This document shows positions 54,168 through 64,000 of a DNA stretch of 64,000 nt, one piece after another. This DNA is from Hericium rajendrae. Taxonomy: Eukaryota > Basidiomycota > Agaricomycetes > Russulales > Hericiaceae. The notes beneath the pieces were generated by a model. The model had not been told where the DNA came from. It did no database searches and worked only from the letters and a program-made list of their open reading frames with translations. Location: positions 1,240,001 through 1,304,000 of the forward strand of contig CM065882.1 of NCBI GenBank assembly GCA_033439255.1. The letters are read 5' to 3'. Numbering within the stretch: position 1 is the first letter of the stretch; each line of letters begins with the position of its first letter. The translations under genes and the position numbers were made by a program.

Positions 54168-55178
54168 TCAATTCTTCGGATAAAACTTGATGGCTTCATC
54201 ATGCTTCTGGAATTTAACTCTTCTGTCCTTCTTGTATCTAGAGGACTTAGACTTCTTCTTGATGCGCTCATCCTCAGAGGTCTCAGAGTCAGAATCATCA
54301 CTGTCAGAATCTCCTGACCAGTTTGTTCCTATGCTCTCCTCAAGACCAATATACCCTGCATCTTGCTGAAAACTATTGCGAAGGAGAATCCCTTCAGCAA
54401 CTTCATTGACTTGTTCCATGGTAAATGGCTGAGTATGATCATGGTATGGATATTTCCCATGAATGCGCTGATCAATTTTGGCAAGAAGTCCACTTCCAAT
54501 GCCCATCCAGAAGTATAAGTCTTCTTCTCTTTTATCAATCTTGTGGGCCTTCCTAAGCCAATCTGAAATACTGACAAAACCTCTGCAGTATTTACGCCAG
54601 GCTCCCATATCACCCATTCTCTTATACTGAGACTTCTCAACAAAGTCAACTAAATCTTTCTTGGAATATCTTTTATTCAAACGATCTGCATCGAAGTAAC
54701 GAGCAATATCTTTCTTAAGCTGAGCCCAACTAGGGGTCTGAAAGCTATTTAGAGCCTCAATTAAGTCTGCTGCCTTTCGCGAGCAGTACTGGACTACAAG
54801 CTCACATTTTTCTGCATCAGTAACTACATTGTTCTGACGACAAAGAGATTCAAAGGTCCTCAAGAACCTATCCACCAAGTAATATTCCCCTTTGAACTTG
54901 AGGCGGGCATGCTTGGTGCCAGGCAAGGGCATCGTAAGGGCTGATGGAGTAGCTGGATTCTGCATCAGATTTGGATTTGGATTATTCTGTGTTTGAATTG
55001 GATTTACTGGATTTTGATTTTGAATCTGAACTGGAGGAAGCTGAACTGGCTGGAGAACTGGAGAATGATGGCTAGATGTCACTGGAGAATGTGAACCTGA
55101 ATCAGAATCCAAAAATGGAGAAGATGGAGGTCCTGAATCGGATTGGGATGTTAAATGGATGTCGGGCTGATCAGTCAT
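54168..55178 (-). CDS. Gypsy-2 gag fossil
   Basis: 336 residues. N-terminal 80 are disordered (Ser/Pro/Gln/Asn), then a capsid-like domain (KFKGEYYLVDRFLRTFESL ... WAQLKKDIARYFDAD), and the C-terminus is acidic then Lys-rich (DSDDSDSETSEDERIKKKSK). Located about 130 bp inside the 5' LTR boundary. Confidence 0.85.
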   Translation of the reverse strand: MTDQPDIHLTSQSDSGPPSSPFLDSDSGSHSPVTSSHHSPVLQPVQLPPVQIQNQNPVNPIQTQNNPNPNLMQNPATPSALTMPLPGTKHARLKFKGEYYLVDRFLRTFESLCRQNNVVTDAEKCELVVQYCSRKAADLIEALNSFQTPSWAQLKKDIARYFDADRLNKRYSKKDLVDFVEKSQYKRMGDMGAWRKYCRGFVSISDWLRKAHKIDKREEDLYFWMGIGSGLLAKIDQRIHGKYPYHDHTQPFTMEQVNEVAEGILLRNSFQQDAGYIGLEESIGTNWSGDSDSDDSDSETSEDERIKKKSKSSRYKKDRRVKFQKHDEAIKFYPKN

Positions 55179-55310
55179 GGATCAGAAAGGGGATGGATTT
55201 AATGGATAATACGAAATCTTGCTGTGATCTTGAATTTTCTCTTGAAGGGACTTGCCGAGCACTTGCTGGAAACAAGGGCTTAAAACCAAGCAAAGAACCC
55301 AAAACAACCT

Positions 55311-55328
55311 CCCTCGCGGTGGGCTCCA
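55311..55328 (-). other. Gypsy-2 candidate primer binding site
   Basis: Minus strand TGGAGCCCACCGCGAGGG, two bases after the LTR end. Confidence 0.5.
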
Positions 55329-55681
55329 GATGTCGTGACGGTGGCGTGGTTCGAAGGATATGGATATATATTCCAGGCTTATGAACAACCCAAAATATAA
55401 ATCAAATCACACTACCCTAGATACTATCAGGTTTTCCACTTTCCCGGATGTACCTAGTTGTTCGAGGAGTTTATCAGGTTTTTCTCTTTGTCGTATGGTT
55501 GAACAGCTCTTTGTATGCTTCTCTTTGCTAGTGCTTATTTTGTGGGTTTTATAGCAGAATTGCTTGGTCTTATGTATGCTCTTACAAATAGAACCAAACA
55601 AAATCTCGGAATAGCTGGGTCATAAAAGTTGTAAGAGTGCCAAAACTCTGAGAAGGCTTGAGCTTGAAGTGTTGAGACTTG

Positions 55682-55735
55682 AGGTCGTAAAGGTCGTAAA
55701 GGTCGTAAAGGTCGTAAAGGTCGTAAAGGTCGTAA
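55682..55735. repeat. AGGTCGTAA x6 minisatellite in LTR
   Basis: Six perfect 9-bp units versus five in the other LTR. Confidence 0.95.
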
Positions 55736-57090
55736 CTTGGTCTTGCGTGAACTGAAACAGGATGGCGATATTCAATACGTACTATGGACGTCGAATGGAA
55801 CTAGACTTGAATTGATGAGTTGCTTACGTACCACAGACGTAAAAGCAAAGATAGGACTTAAGTGAACCAACTAACTAACTAGCCTTCCAATCGGTCTAGT
55901 AGCTAAACTTACCTTAACTCAAATGCTTCACACTAATTCTCACTCTGGAGATGGTGGTTTTAAAGTCAAGTGGTTGATTGGGGGGGGGTTAGGTCAATCT
56001 GGAGCTCCTTATATACCTTTTGAGGCCCCGAGAATGAACTTCCATATATGTACATGATGCTACACTACTGTGAGAACTATCTACTATGTATGTAACCTTA
56101 GAGTATTTCCTGCATTTATTAGTGATTTATAATGAGCTTTATAAGCAAACTTGGCTTTGTAATGCTGCATTCTTTGCTTATTAAGTGCATTTGTAATCAC
56201 ATTCTCGCTTACTGATCTGATTCATAATCACATTTCCTGCTTATAAATCCACTTTCTTTACGATTCCTTAGAATCGTTTACTCTATACCGGCTTTTCCTA
56301 TCGAAAACGACACCAAAACGATGACCATCCCCATTTGGCAGTTGGCTTATGTAATTGCAAGATCATCAATCCGATGAGTTTACAGGTTCAATTCCAGCTC
56401 TGGCATGACTTTTTCTTTTACACTTTATTTTATTTATGATTTCTTAGAATTGTTTACTCTAACCCACTTTTCAACTTAAAAAAGATGACACCCAGCCAAT
56501 GTATGCTAGTCTTATTGAAACTGAAAGGTTTTAGTATAAGAAAGTGCAAACTTGTTAAGATAATAAATAAACATATTTAATAGGATATTTGGCACCTTGT
56601 TATTGATGTAAGTGAGTGGGATGTATAATAACATGATGGCAAATTTTACCTCCTCAGAACATTTTTTTCCATGAGAATAGGTTCAGAAATGACTGAGATA
56701 TGAGCAAATCACTTCAAAAGATACCTTTGAGGAGAAGATCATAGTGATTGCATCATAGCGGCACAACGAGTGGTGCTATTTACACGATAAAGATACCATT
56801 GGAAAGATCTGATTCATACCTTTCCAACAGTATATTGTACAAGATGATCGGGTAAGTATTGAGAAAACGCGGTAGCGATTACTGAAGGGTTGGTATTAGA
56901 GGTAGGGGCAAACTTGTTGAGGCCATATCGTTTTATTGACTCATCCAATTGTAGTGTACCTAGCGTCGTTGAAAAGATATAATAGAGATCTTTCTGATGC
57001 GATCAAGGGACCGGTGATATCTCCAGTCTTTAAGGAGGTACACTCAAATTATCACAAAACCTCCTATTTGACTATTTTCAAGGTTTTACA

Positions 57091-57180
57091 TAATCCGCAG
57101 CACGGGCAAAATGACATACTCCCGTCCCATGACATCATGAGGGGGACGGGAGTACGTCATTTTGCCCGTGCTGCGGATTA
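57091..57180. other. 90-bp hairpin in X4
   Basis: Arms of 38 bp (57091-57128 and 57143-57180) with one mismatch around a 14-bp loop; starts TAATCCGCAGCACGGGC. Confidence 0.95.
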
Positions 57181-57498
57181 CATAAGCGATTTATAAGCAG
57201 GAAAAAATCGAAAAAATCATTCAAGTCTAGGGGCAAATCATCAAATCATCTGAGAATAGGCACATACTGAGTAGTGTAAAAAATCAGTAAAAATCTTGAT
57301 AATATGATCATCGATAGTACTATTCAGAAACACTTGAGTTTATGTTTATAGCTAGAGAATTGACAGAGATATAGCCAAATTACTGATTCAGACCCCTAGA
57401 AGGCAAAAATAAAATCGATCTAGGCAACATACAACAGTTGACAGACTTTCAAAGGCCACACTTATGTACTTCATGAATGTAAACACAATTTTTGAAAA

Positions 57499-57544
57499 GT
57501 CACATGCAACAGCGAGCCTGACCAGGCTCGCTGTTGCACGTGAC
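57499..57544. other. 46-bp palindrome in X4
   Basis: 22-bp arms (57499-57520 and 57523-57544), one mismatch, 2-bp centre; arm GTCACATGCAACAGCGAGCC. Confidence 0.95.
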
Positions 57545-57734
57545 CATTATTTTGTCATTGGTTCAACTCTTGCTGGTAACAAAGTTTAAAAATAAGAGAT
57601 AAGTGTAAAACAATATACTTTGAAGATGAAGATCTTTGCAGCATTACAATACTAGTATATTCAATTCTCTGTTATCTTATTAATTCTATGAGAATAACAC
57701 TACAAAGTTAGAACAATTTAAAAGGAATCGTATT

Positions 57735-57752
57735 GCCGTGCAGAGCATCGGC
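57735..57752 (+). other. X4 right-end hairpin
   Basis: GCCGTGC-AGA-GCA-T-CGGC, 14 nt from the end. Confidence 0.7.
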
Positions 57753-58523
57753 CCTCTTCCCCCAAGTAACACTCTGCATGCTTTATAATACATCTTTCCT
57801 GCTTTGTAATCCCAAATCTTGCTTTGTAGTCAGAGATTCTGCTTTATAAGCTTTGTTTATTACTATTTGACACTTTATCAGTGTTCTTGTAAGCAAATGT
57901 GCTTACAAATCCACTGCTCTGTCAGCCTGTGACTAGGCAGACTCATCACTTGTAAACTTGTTGAACCATGGACTAGAGCTATTCTTCCTTCTTAGACTAT
58001 TTACAAATTTGAGTATTTATTTTTACTTAAATTTTACAGTCATTCAGACTTAGTTCTGAGTCCTGGCACTTGTTCCCACTCTATTACTAGGCATAGAATA
58101 GCTCAAGTTTACTTTCAAATATCTTTAAGATTTATCTAGCTTTTACTGTGAACCTTCAAGCTTTCTGAACATGTCACCGAACGAATGTATTCCATCATGA
58201 TGAACAAACTACGGACAACTGCTGCACGTGACGTATAGTATGCGCGCTCATCATAGCCGAGTAAACAATAGTAGTAAAATCCACGTAGCACTTCCTAACT
58301 CGTGACAGATGAGGAAAAATGATGAAGTCGACGAAGGAGGGTGCGATGGGGCAGATGGTCGTGTGATTAATGTAGAAGGTCCGAATAGCTCGCGTGCAAA
58401 GATCGACATGCGGAATATGATGACAGATAGCGTAGATGCAAAATGAGTGACGATGATGTGATAGCAAGCAAAGCATGAGACAAAACAAAACATACGGGCA
58501 GTCCATGGCTGCATTCCCTCTCC

Positions 58524-58856
58524 TCAGATGTAGTACCGTTCCTTCCCTGTCAAGATATCCATCTTGCATGACCACCGCCGCAACTGCTCCACCCTCTCCA
58601 CATCCTCAGGGTCGACATTGTCGGGGAGGACGAATGGCCGGTTGTGGATCTGCCTGTCACCTGCTGGGTCGAACGGTTCGTGGATGTCGATCAGATGGCG
58701 GCAGCTAAGGAGAGCGAGGATGGGATAGTAGCGAGGGAGCTCGGTCCAGATGTGAGGGACCACGAGCTGGACACTTGTCGGTTCATACCCCTGAGTGTCT
58801 TCACGCTCTGCTCGGAAGTGCACCCAGGTTGGGCCGACGTGCGAGATCTTGGCCAA
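58524..58856 (-). CDS. LTR-embedded open frame, second copy (110 aa)
   Basis: Same protein as 20936-21268 with a single residue change visible (H to R near residue 42). Unknown function. Confidence 0.4.
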   Translation of the reverse strand: MAKISHVGPTWVHFRAEREDTQGYEPTSVQLVVPHIWTELPRYYPILALLSCRHLIDIHEPFDPAGDRQIHNRPFVLPDNVDPEDVERVEQLRRWSCKMDILTGKERYYI

Positions 58857-60449
58857 GCGAGCTCAGGTGGTGAGGGTGGTCTCCTTGTAAGTCAGCACCA
58901 GCTCGACGAGCAGGCCTTTGCAGATGCGAAGGGATGGGCGCTGCATGACGAACCAGCTGAGCGAGTAGGCAGGATACCGTGCCTCTACCGAGAGATGACG
59001 ATAGGAGGAGGGATACATGAGGTGGTCATCATCATCGAGGTCATTGACGATCTGGAGAGGAGAGGAGGGACGAGGTGGTAGGGCATGCTGGTCCGGTGGG
59101 GCTATGCCACCTGGCCGTTGACACGAGGCAGGGCGCACGGCACTTATCAATGCTCTGCTTGAGATAGACATCCTGGGGAATCCTGACGTGGGCTGTACAC
59201 CTGAGATGACCAATTAGGTAGCACGTGGCAGGTGTATTCGCGGGTTACTCGGACTTCGATGGGATTGTCCTTGAAGATTGGATTGACGAGCAGCGGATAA
59301 AGCTGTGCATCAAGAGATGAGCGGTGAGGGCAGAAAATACCGAGCATGGTTGCCAGGTGGCATTGTGTGTCAACGCGAACCCTTTAATATCATTCTTGCT
59401 TCCACATGAATATTACTGAATCTTAAGATCGGGCGCCAGACTGCAGGTTGATGGTGATCGGGATCTTGAATCTGGGTCTCGACTTGGTCCGGTCGCTTGG
59501 TTCTTGCCGATCAGGTCCCATAGTGTTCAGCAACCCATTTATCGGCCCATACTGATCTATCGCACACCGATACCGATCTATCGTACAATTTTAATTACGA
59601 TTCCTTAGAATCGTTTACTCTATACCACCTTTTCATAGTGAAAACGACATGCAAACGATGACCATCCCCATTAGGCAGTTGGCTTATATAATCACACATC
59701 TTCAATCTGATGAGTTTGCAGGTTCAACTCCAGCTCTGGCCAAACTTTGTTGATTTAATGTAACTTGATCAGTTCTTGACCAATTCACCTGTTCTCAAAT
59801 GCATCTGGATCTGCTCATTTATTGCTTTCTAACAGTATTTTTTGCATCCTGATCTGCGCAGAACTCATAGAATGCAATGAATTTCTACATTTCCCCTCTA
59901 TGACACTTGAACTTGAGCTAACTCAGTCCATTCTCCACCAATTTACTTGTTCTTAAATGCCTCTAAATCTACTCACTTATAGCTTTGCTACCATATTTTA
60001 TGCATCCAAATCGGTTAAGAACTTGCAGAATGCAAAGTGTTTCTTTTTTTCCTCTTCTAAAATGCTTGAACCCTAGCTAACTAGGTCAATTCCTAGCCGA
60101 TTTACTCGTTCTAAAGTGCATTAGAATCTACTTATTGATAGCTTTCTGACAGTACCTCATGCGTCAGGATCGGTGCAAAACTCGCAGAATGCGAATTGTT
60201 TCTGCATTTTCCCCCTAGAATGCTTGAACTCCAGCTAACTTAATCAGTACTCAACTGATTCACTTGTTCTCAAATGCATCCTAATATATCAGAAAGCTGG
60301 TCTCCAACACAATTGACTGCTCACAGAAAGATACAGCCATTAAAATGATACATAGCAAACAAATGTACATACTGTTTATTGATAAAATGAGCAAAACAAT
60401 GCAATTTATTGGTAGCAGTGGGTCCTGAGACTCGGTCATGTGATCCTAC

Positions 60450-60477
60450 AAGACCTTGTGCGGCCGAACAAGGTCTT
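60450..60477. repeat. X3 palindrome 1
   Basis: Identical to the X1 copy at 27500-27527. Confidence 0.85.
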
Positions 60478-61210
60478 AGCGCCCGCTTACATAAGCATAA
60501 ATCGCCTAGAGAGTCAATACACTGTATACAGTGATTGCTTTATAGCTCTGCAACGAAGCAATCAATCGACAAACGGTAAATTGTGTTCAAATACCTTGGA
60601 TTACATCTTTCCAACCCAATTTAGAATATGAAAATCGGATCACTGCAAGCAGAGATATTCTTCGATTTATGTGCCACATTAGAAAAACAGTATTGTCTCC
60701 TGTCTCAACAACCAATGGTGCTATAATGTTGTAAACTATACTGTTAGAAAGCTACTGTAAATCTGATTTCAACAAGCCCTTATATATCATGATTGATGCA
60801 GTATCAGCAGAGCTATAAAGCAATTAGTCTGCCACATCATCACGGACATATAGTCCAATAGGTCAGCATTTTGCCATGCTATCTTGCTGTTTATAGCACT
60901 ATTCTAAAGCTATTCTAAATCTGATTCCAACAAGCTTTCACTCATTCTGATTCATGTGGTATTGAGAGGGCCATGGTGCAATCTCTATGCCACATCATCA
61001 GAAGAGATCCAGAAAGTTGGTGATGGCCCTACACCATCATTGGACACCTCAGCCGCAACTCGCTGTAGATGGGGACTGGGCGTGTCCAAGCCTTGTAGTC
61101 AGTGTGCACTACTGGTAGTATCACACTGACTTCAAAGCTATCTGAAGAAAAGAACCAAGAGCAGAGAGCGCAACATCAACTACTGCTGACATAAGCTAAG
61201 CACAGCCACC

Positions 61211-61236
61211 AGACCTTGTGCGGCCGAACAAGGTCT
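61211..61236. repeat. X3 palindrome 2
   Basis: Identical to 28261-28286; followed by GATCACGTGATT. Confidence 0.85.
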
Positions 61237-62186
61237 GCTATTGATCACGTGATTGGCCATTAGCTTTGTTCAACAATACAATGTTTGACATTGATCATAT
61301 ATTCAATCTTGAATCTTGTTTGATTAGACATACAACTAGACTACTATTATAATTGTAGATATTACAAGTATCTATAGTATAAGCATATATAATAGTGTAT
61401 ATCATATATCAGGCTAAGTAGAATAAGATATGACAAGTGTGTACTATATAACACACAAGATTATTTATAAAATAAGGTGCTAAGATATATAACATAGCAG
61501 AAAATGTAGAGTTATCAGAGGTAGGAGCTGAACTACTCATGATTAGATTAGATTAAATAGTGTTTTTTTTTATATGCTTAAAGTGATGTTTGCACAATTG
61601 ATGCTCTCATGCATTTGTATGAGTTTTTTGTTACTCTGGACCTTCATGCTAGTCGACAGGTAATTTTATCAGAAAGTAGTTGCCATATTTGGTCACTAAT
61701 TTCTGTCAGTATACAAAATATGATTTGAAAGTGAGAATTCAATTTTAATAGTATTTAATGCATGTAAAATAGAAAAATACTGACTAGATTATACATTGAA
61801 GAGATATAAGCTCTATTAAAAAAACTAGTATGAGTTATGTTATTTTTTGTAAAAGTCAGAAAAAGAAATCCAAATATAGAAATTAAATTCTGCCTTTGGT
61901 GCTAGCAGCAATGCATACAAATCAATAGAAGGTACACAGGCTTATGTATGAGGTAGTAGGAGCATACATAAGTTTGCTGTGATGCTCATGGATTGATACA
62001 CGTGTAAGTAGATCAACAAAGATATACATAGGTCAAAAAATGTGAGCCAAGAGTGCATATATAAGTTGGTGTAGTGTATATCATCTGAAAATTTGAAATT
62101 TCACATAGCCCAGTGTTGATCTATATGTCCTATCATAGTACTAGCTTGAAGTAAACAGACATAGCAGAAAGGCATGATATGCACTG

Positions 62187-62866
62187 CATCAGTACTCTTA
62201 CAAACTTTCTGCTGGAACTTATTCTGTCTGATCTTGTCTGATCACCTTATATATCTGACAGATTGTTCATTCCTGGCCATAAACAAAATCAGGCAAGTCA
62301 GGTAGAGTCAGATTTTATCAGATATGTATTTACACTCAGACTTAATCAGATTTGAAATATCTTTTACTGTCAGACAGATCAGGCAGGGTGTAGTCTCCCA
62401 GACACAGTCAGATTTTAAATGTTGTTCAGATTTTGGATGTTCTTCAGATTTTGGATGTTAATCAGATTTTCTTTTCTTGTCAGGTCAGCCAGGCAGAGTG
62501 TAGTCTCTCAGACACAGTCAGATTTTCAATATCTTCTAGATTTTTTGCTGTTAGACAGATCAGGCAGGGTATAATCTTGACACAGTCAGATTTTGAATAT
62601 TTTCCAGATTCTGAATGTTTATCAGATTAATTTTTTTTGTCAGTTTAGCCAGACAGGTGTAATCTCTCAGACATAGTCAGATATCAACTTACATTTAAAT
62701 TTTAGCTCAATATCAAATCAAGCAGAATAATCAAAAATTAACAAGTGCAGGTACCAACTTGCAAGGCATGTTAGTATCTGATGCAACTGCTATAGGTCAT
62801 GCAGATACAATTAGATATTGTCAGATGTCTTGCAGGTCAAATAAAAAGTTTTGAAGGTTTTTGATA
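62187..62866. mobile_element. MITE-F: degenerate foldback relative
   Basis: CATCAG..CTTACAAACTTTCTGC at the left and AAAGTTTTGAAGGTTTTTGAT at the right resemble MITE-D ends; interior is full of CAGATTTT/CAGACA words. Arms are diverged and no duplication is clear. Confidence 0.5.
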
Positions 62867-62989
62867 AATCAAAGTAAACTAAAAATTGCTCCAATTCATG
62901 TACTAGGCATTTGCTGATATAGAAAGTGATTGACAAAGTTATTACAAACTCAAGGTTCAAGTAGATCACCTTTAGCTGTAAACTTCCTC

Positions 62990-64000
62990 TAGATTAGTAG
63001 ACTAAGGTCACAGATTACATCCAGTGAAACTATGGTCAAAATAGTACAATATAATGCATAAGAGCTTATTGAAAAGCAATTACATAGGACTTTCGACAAA
63101 AACTAATTGAGATAAATCAAGATCTCTAGTTTAAGATCAAAAGCAGAAATGGTCCTACACAAATGAGTTTTGCAGATATCAGACTGTACAAGATCTTATT
63201 GAAATACGGTAAATCAGACCTTTTCAATGCATCTAAGATTAGACAAAACACTTAGAATTGACTAAGATATTATTCAATCTTCTTTCAAAATAAAACTACA
63301 TCACATTCCATGAGTTTTGCACATAACATAGCATATAAAAGCTTGTTGGAAAGCCATTGAAAATATCTTTTGAAAACATCTAAGAACCTTGAAATCAGAT
63401 GTGAATTGAATGAGATACTCTTCTTAGAAGATCAAAAGCAAAAATGGATTGCATCCTATGAATTTTGAACATGACATAGTCTATGAAGGCTTGTTGGAAA
63501 GCTATTTTTCACACCTTTCTGATGCATCTAAGATCGAGAAAAAGCATCCAAAATTGACTAAGATATCATTTAATCTTCCTTCAAAACAAAAATGCATTGC
63601 ATTCCATGAGTTCGGCACATAACACAGTGTATAAAGGCTTGCTGGAAAGCGGCTGACAAGACCTTTCCGACGCATCTAAGAACGTCGAAATCGGATACAA
63701 ATTGAGCAAGGTACCCCTCTATCTTCTTCTCAGAAGATCGAAAACAAAAATGAATTGCATCTTATGAATTTTTCACATGACACAGTCTATGAGGTATTGT
63801 TGGAAAGCGATTATTCATCCCTTTCCAATGCATCCAAGATCGAGAAAAAGCGCCCAGAATTGACTGAGATATCATTCAATCTTCTTCCAAAACAAAAATG
63901 CACCACGTTCCACGAGTTTTGCACATAACATAGCGTATAAAGGCTCGTTGGAAAGCGGTTGAAAAGACCTTTCGAACGCATCTAAGAACGTCGAAATCGG
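62990..64000 (+). repeat. Tandem units of about 155 bp at right edge
   Basis: GGAAAGC words recur near 63343, 63498, 63640, 63797 and 63951, each followed by GCATCTAAGA(A/T)C. Complementary in sense to the X tandem units (GCTTTCC... TGCAT...), so probably the same monomer family. Continues off the window. Confidence 0.65.

Larger units (their letters stand above)
56259..57766 (+). mobile_element. X4: short X copy (1.5 kb) in Gypsy-2 LTR
   Basis: TACGATTCCTTAGAATCGT ... CCTCTTCCCCCAAG. Empty site in the other LTR at 20179/20180 (T^A). Keeps the palindromic left end, box A/box B (about 56338-56400), subterminal GGAATCGTA (57724-57732) and right-end hairpin (57735-57752), but its interior is unrelated to X1-X3 and holds two large palindromes. 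Confidence 0.8.
55331..59595 (-). repeat. Gypsy-2 5' LTR (to X3 insertion)
   Basis: TGTCGTGACGG at 55331, collinear with 19441-22592 apart from 181 extra bp at 55434-55615, X4, and lack of MITE-B. About 50 bp of LTR should lie beyond X3. Contains the same two minus-strand frames as the other LTR (58524-58856, 58863-59347). Confidence 0.85.
59596..62150 (+). mobile_element. X3: X copy in Gypsy-2 5' LTR
   Basis: TACGATTCCTTAGAATCGT at 59596; empty site in the other LTR at 22592/22593. Has box A/B (about 59665-59735), ~165-bp units, palindromes at 60450-60477 and 61211-61236, and the unoccupied hAT target (61572-61579) and M2 target (61109-61110). Collinearity with X1 and X2 ends near 62150; its right end is not seen. 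Confidence 0.8.
19441..64000 (-). mobile_element. Gypsy-2: Ty3/Gypsy with long LTRs, filled with later insertions
   Basis: Minus-strand element: 5' LTR from 55331 rightwards (its outer end interrupted by X3 and not reached), gag and zinc knuckle 53439-55178, protease 51468-52961, linker 49241-51218, pol 22703-26646, 3' LTR 19441-22639. LTR sequences differ at only about twenty positions over 2.6 kb by eye, mostly C/T at CpG, so it is fairly young yet has received MITE-B, C, D, E, X1, X3 and X4. Broken fossil with many insertions. Confidence 0.85.

Overview
This 64 kb window looks like fungal heterochromatin made entirely of nested transposable elements. I found no host gene that I can support. 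The Ty3/Gypsy chromoviruses have gag, protease and integrase of the kind common in Agaricomycetes. Introns are short (about 50-100 nt, GTAAGT ... CTRAY ... YAG), and CpG-rich repeats show graded C-to-T decay. A basidiomycete is the best guess (inference; no rRNA or housekeeping gene is present to confirm it).

Left half (1-19440). A minus-strand Gypsy element (Gypsy-1) runs off the left edge. Its 5' LTR is split by a foldback element (MITE-A). MITE-A is split by a 12.1 kb element of an unusual family, here called X (X2). X2 carries a hAT-like element (H1) and a 2-bp-TSD element (M2). H1 itself carries another M element (M1) and a smaller hAT (h3). Gypsy-1 sits inside an older X copy (X6). The nest is six levels deep.

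Right half (19441-64000). A second minus-strand Gypsy (Gypsy-2) with unusually long LTRs (about 2.6-2.8 kb) fills the rest. Its 3' LTR is at 19441-22639, pol at 22703-26646, the gag/protease side at 47567-55330, and its 5' LTR begins at 55331. Pol is interrupted by foldback elements and by a 20.9 kb X copy (X1). X1 contains a hAT (H2, itself holding the young, almost complete Gypsy-3 and an M element) and another X left end (X5) with a strict 158-bp tandem array. The 5' LTR of Gypsy-2 holds a 1.5 kb X (X4) and the start of X3, which runs off the right edge with a further tandem array.

Paired empty and filled sites inside the window define ends and target duplications directly: Gypsy-3 5 bp, hAT 8 bp, foldback and M elements 2 bp, X zero or one T. 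The most unusual signals are four. (1) The X family has asymmetric ends, a right-end hairpin that keeps its pairing, a tRNA-like pol III promoter near the left end, and paired CGGCCG-centred palindromes. (2) Three M copies keep a TATA box, and they carry ladders of intron-like units. (3) A GAGTNTCGCTC-type stem-loop lies in the 3' half of intron-like segments in two different transposon families. (4) Eleven tandem 158-bp units each look like an 85-nt exon plus a 73-nt intron.

Retroelements are treated as fossils: I give their extents and parts only.
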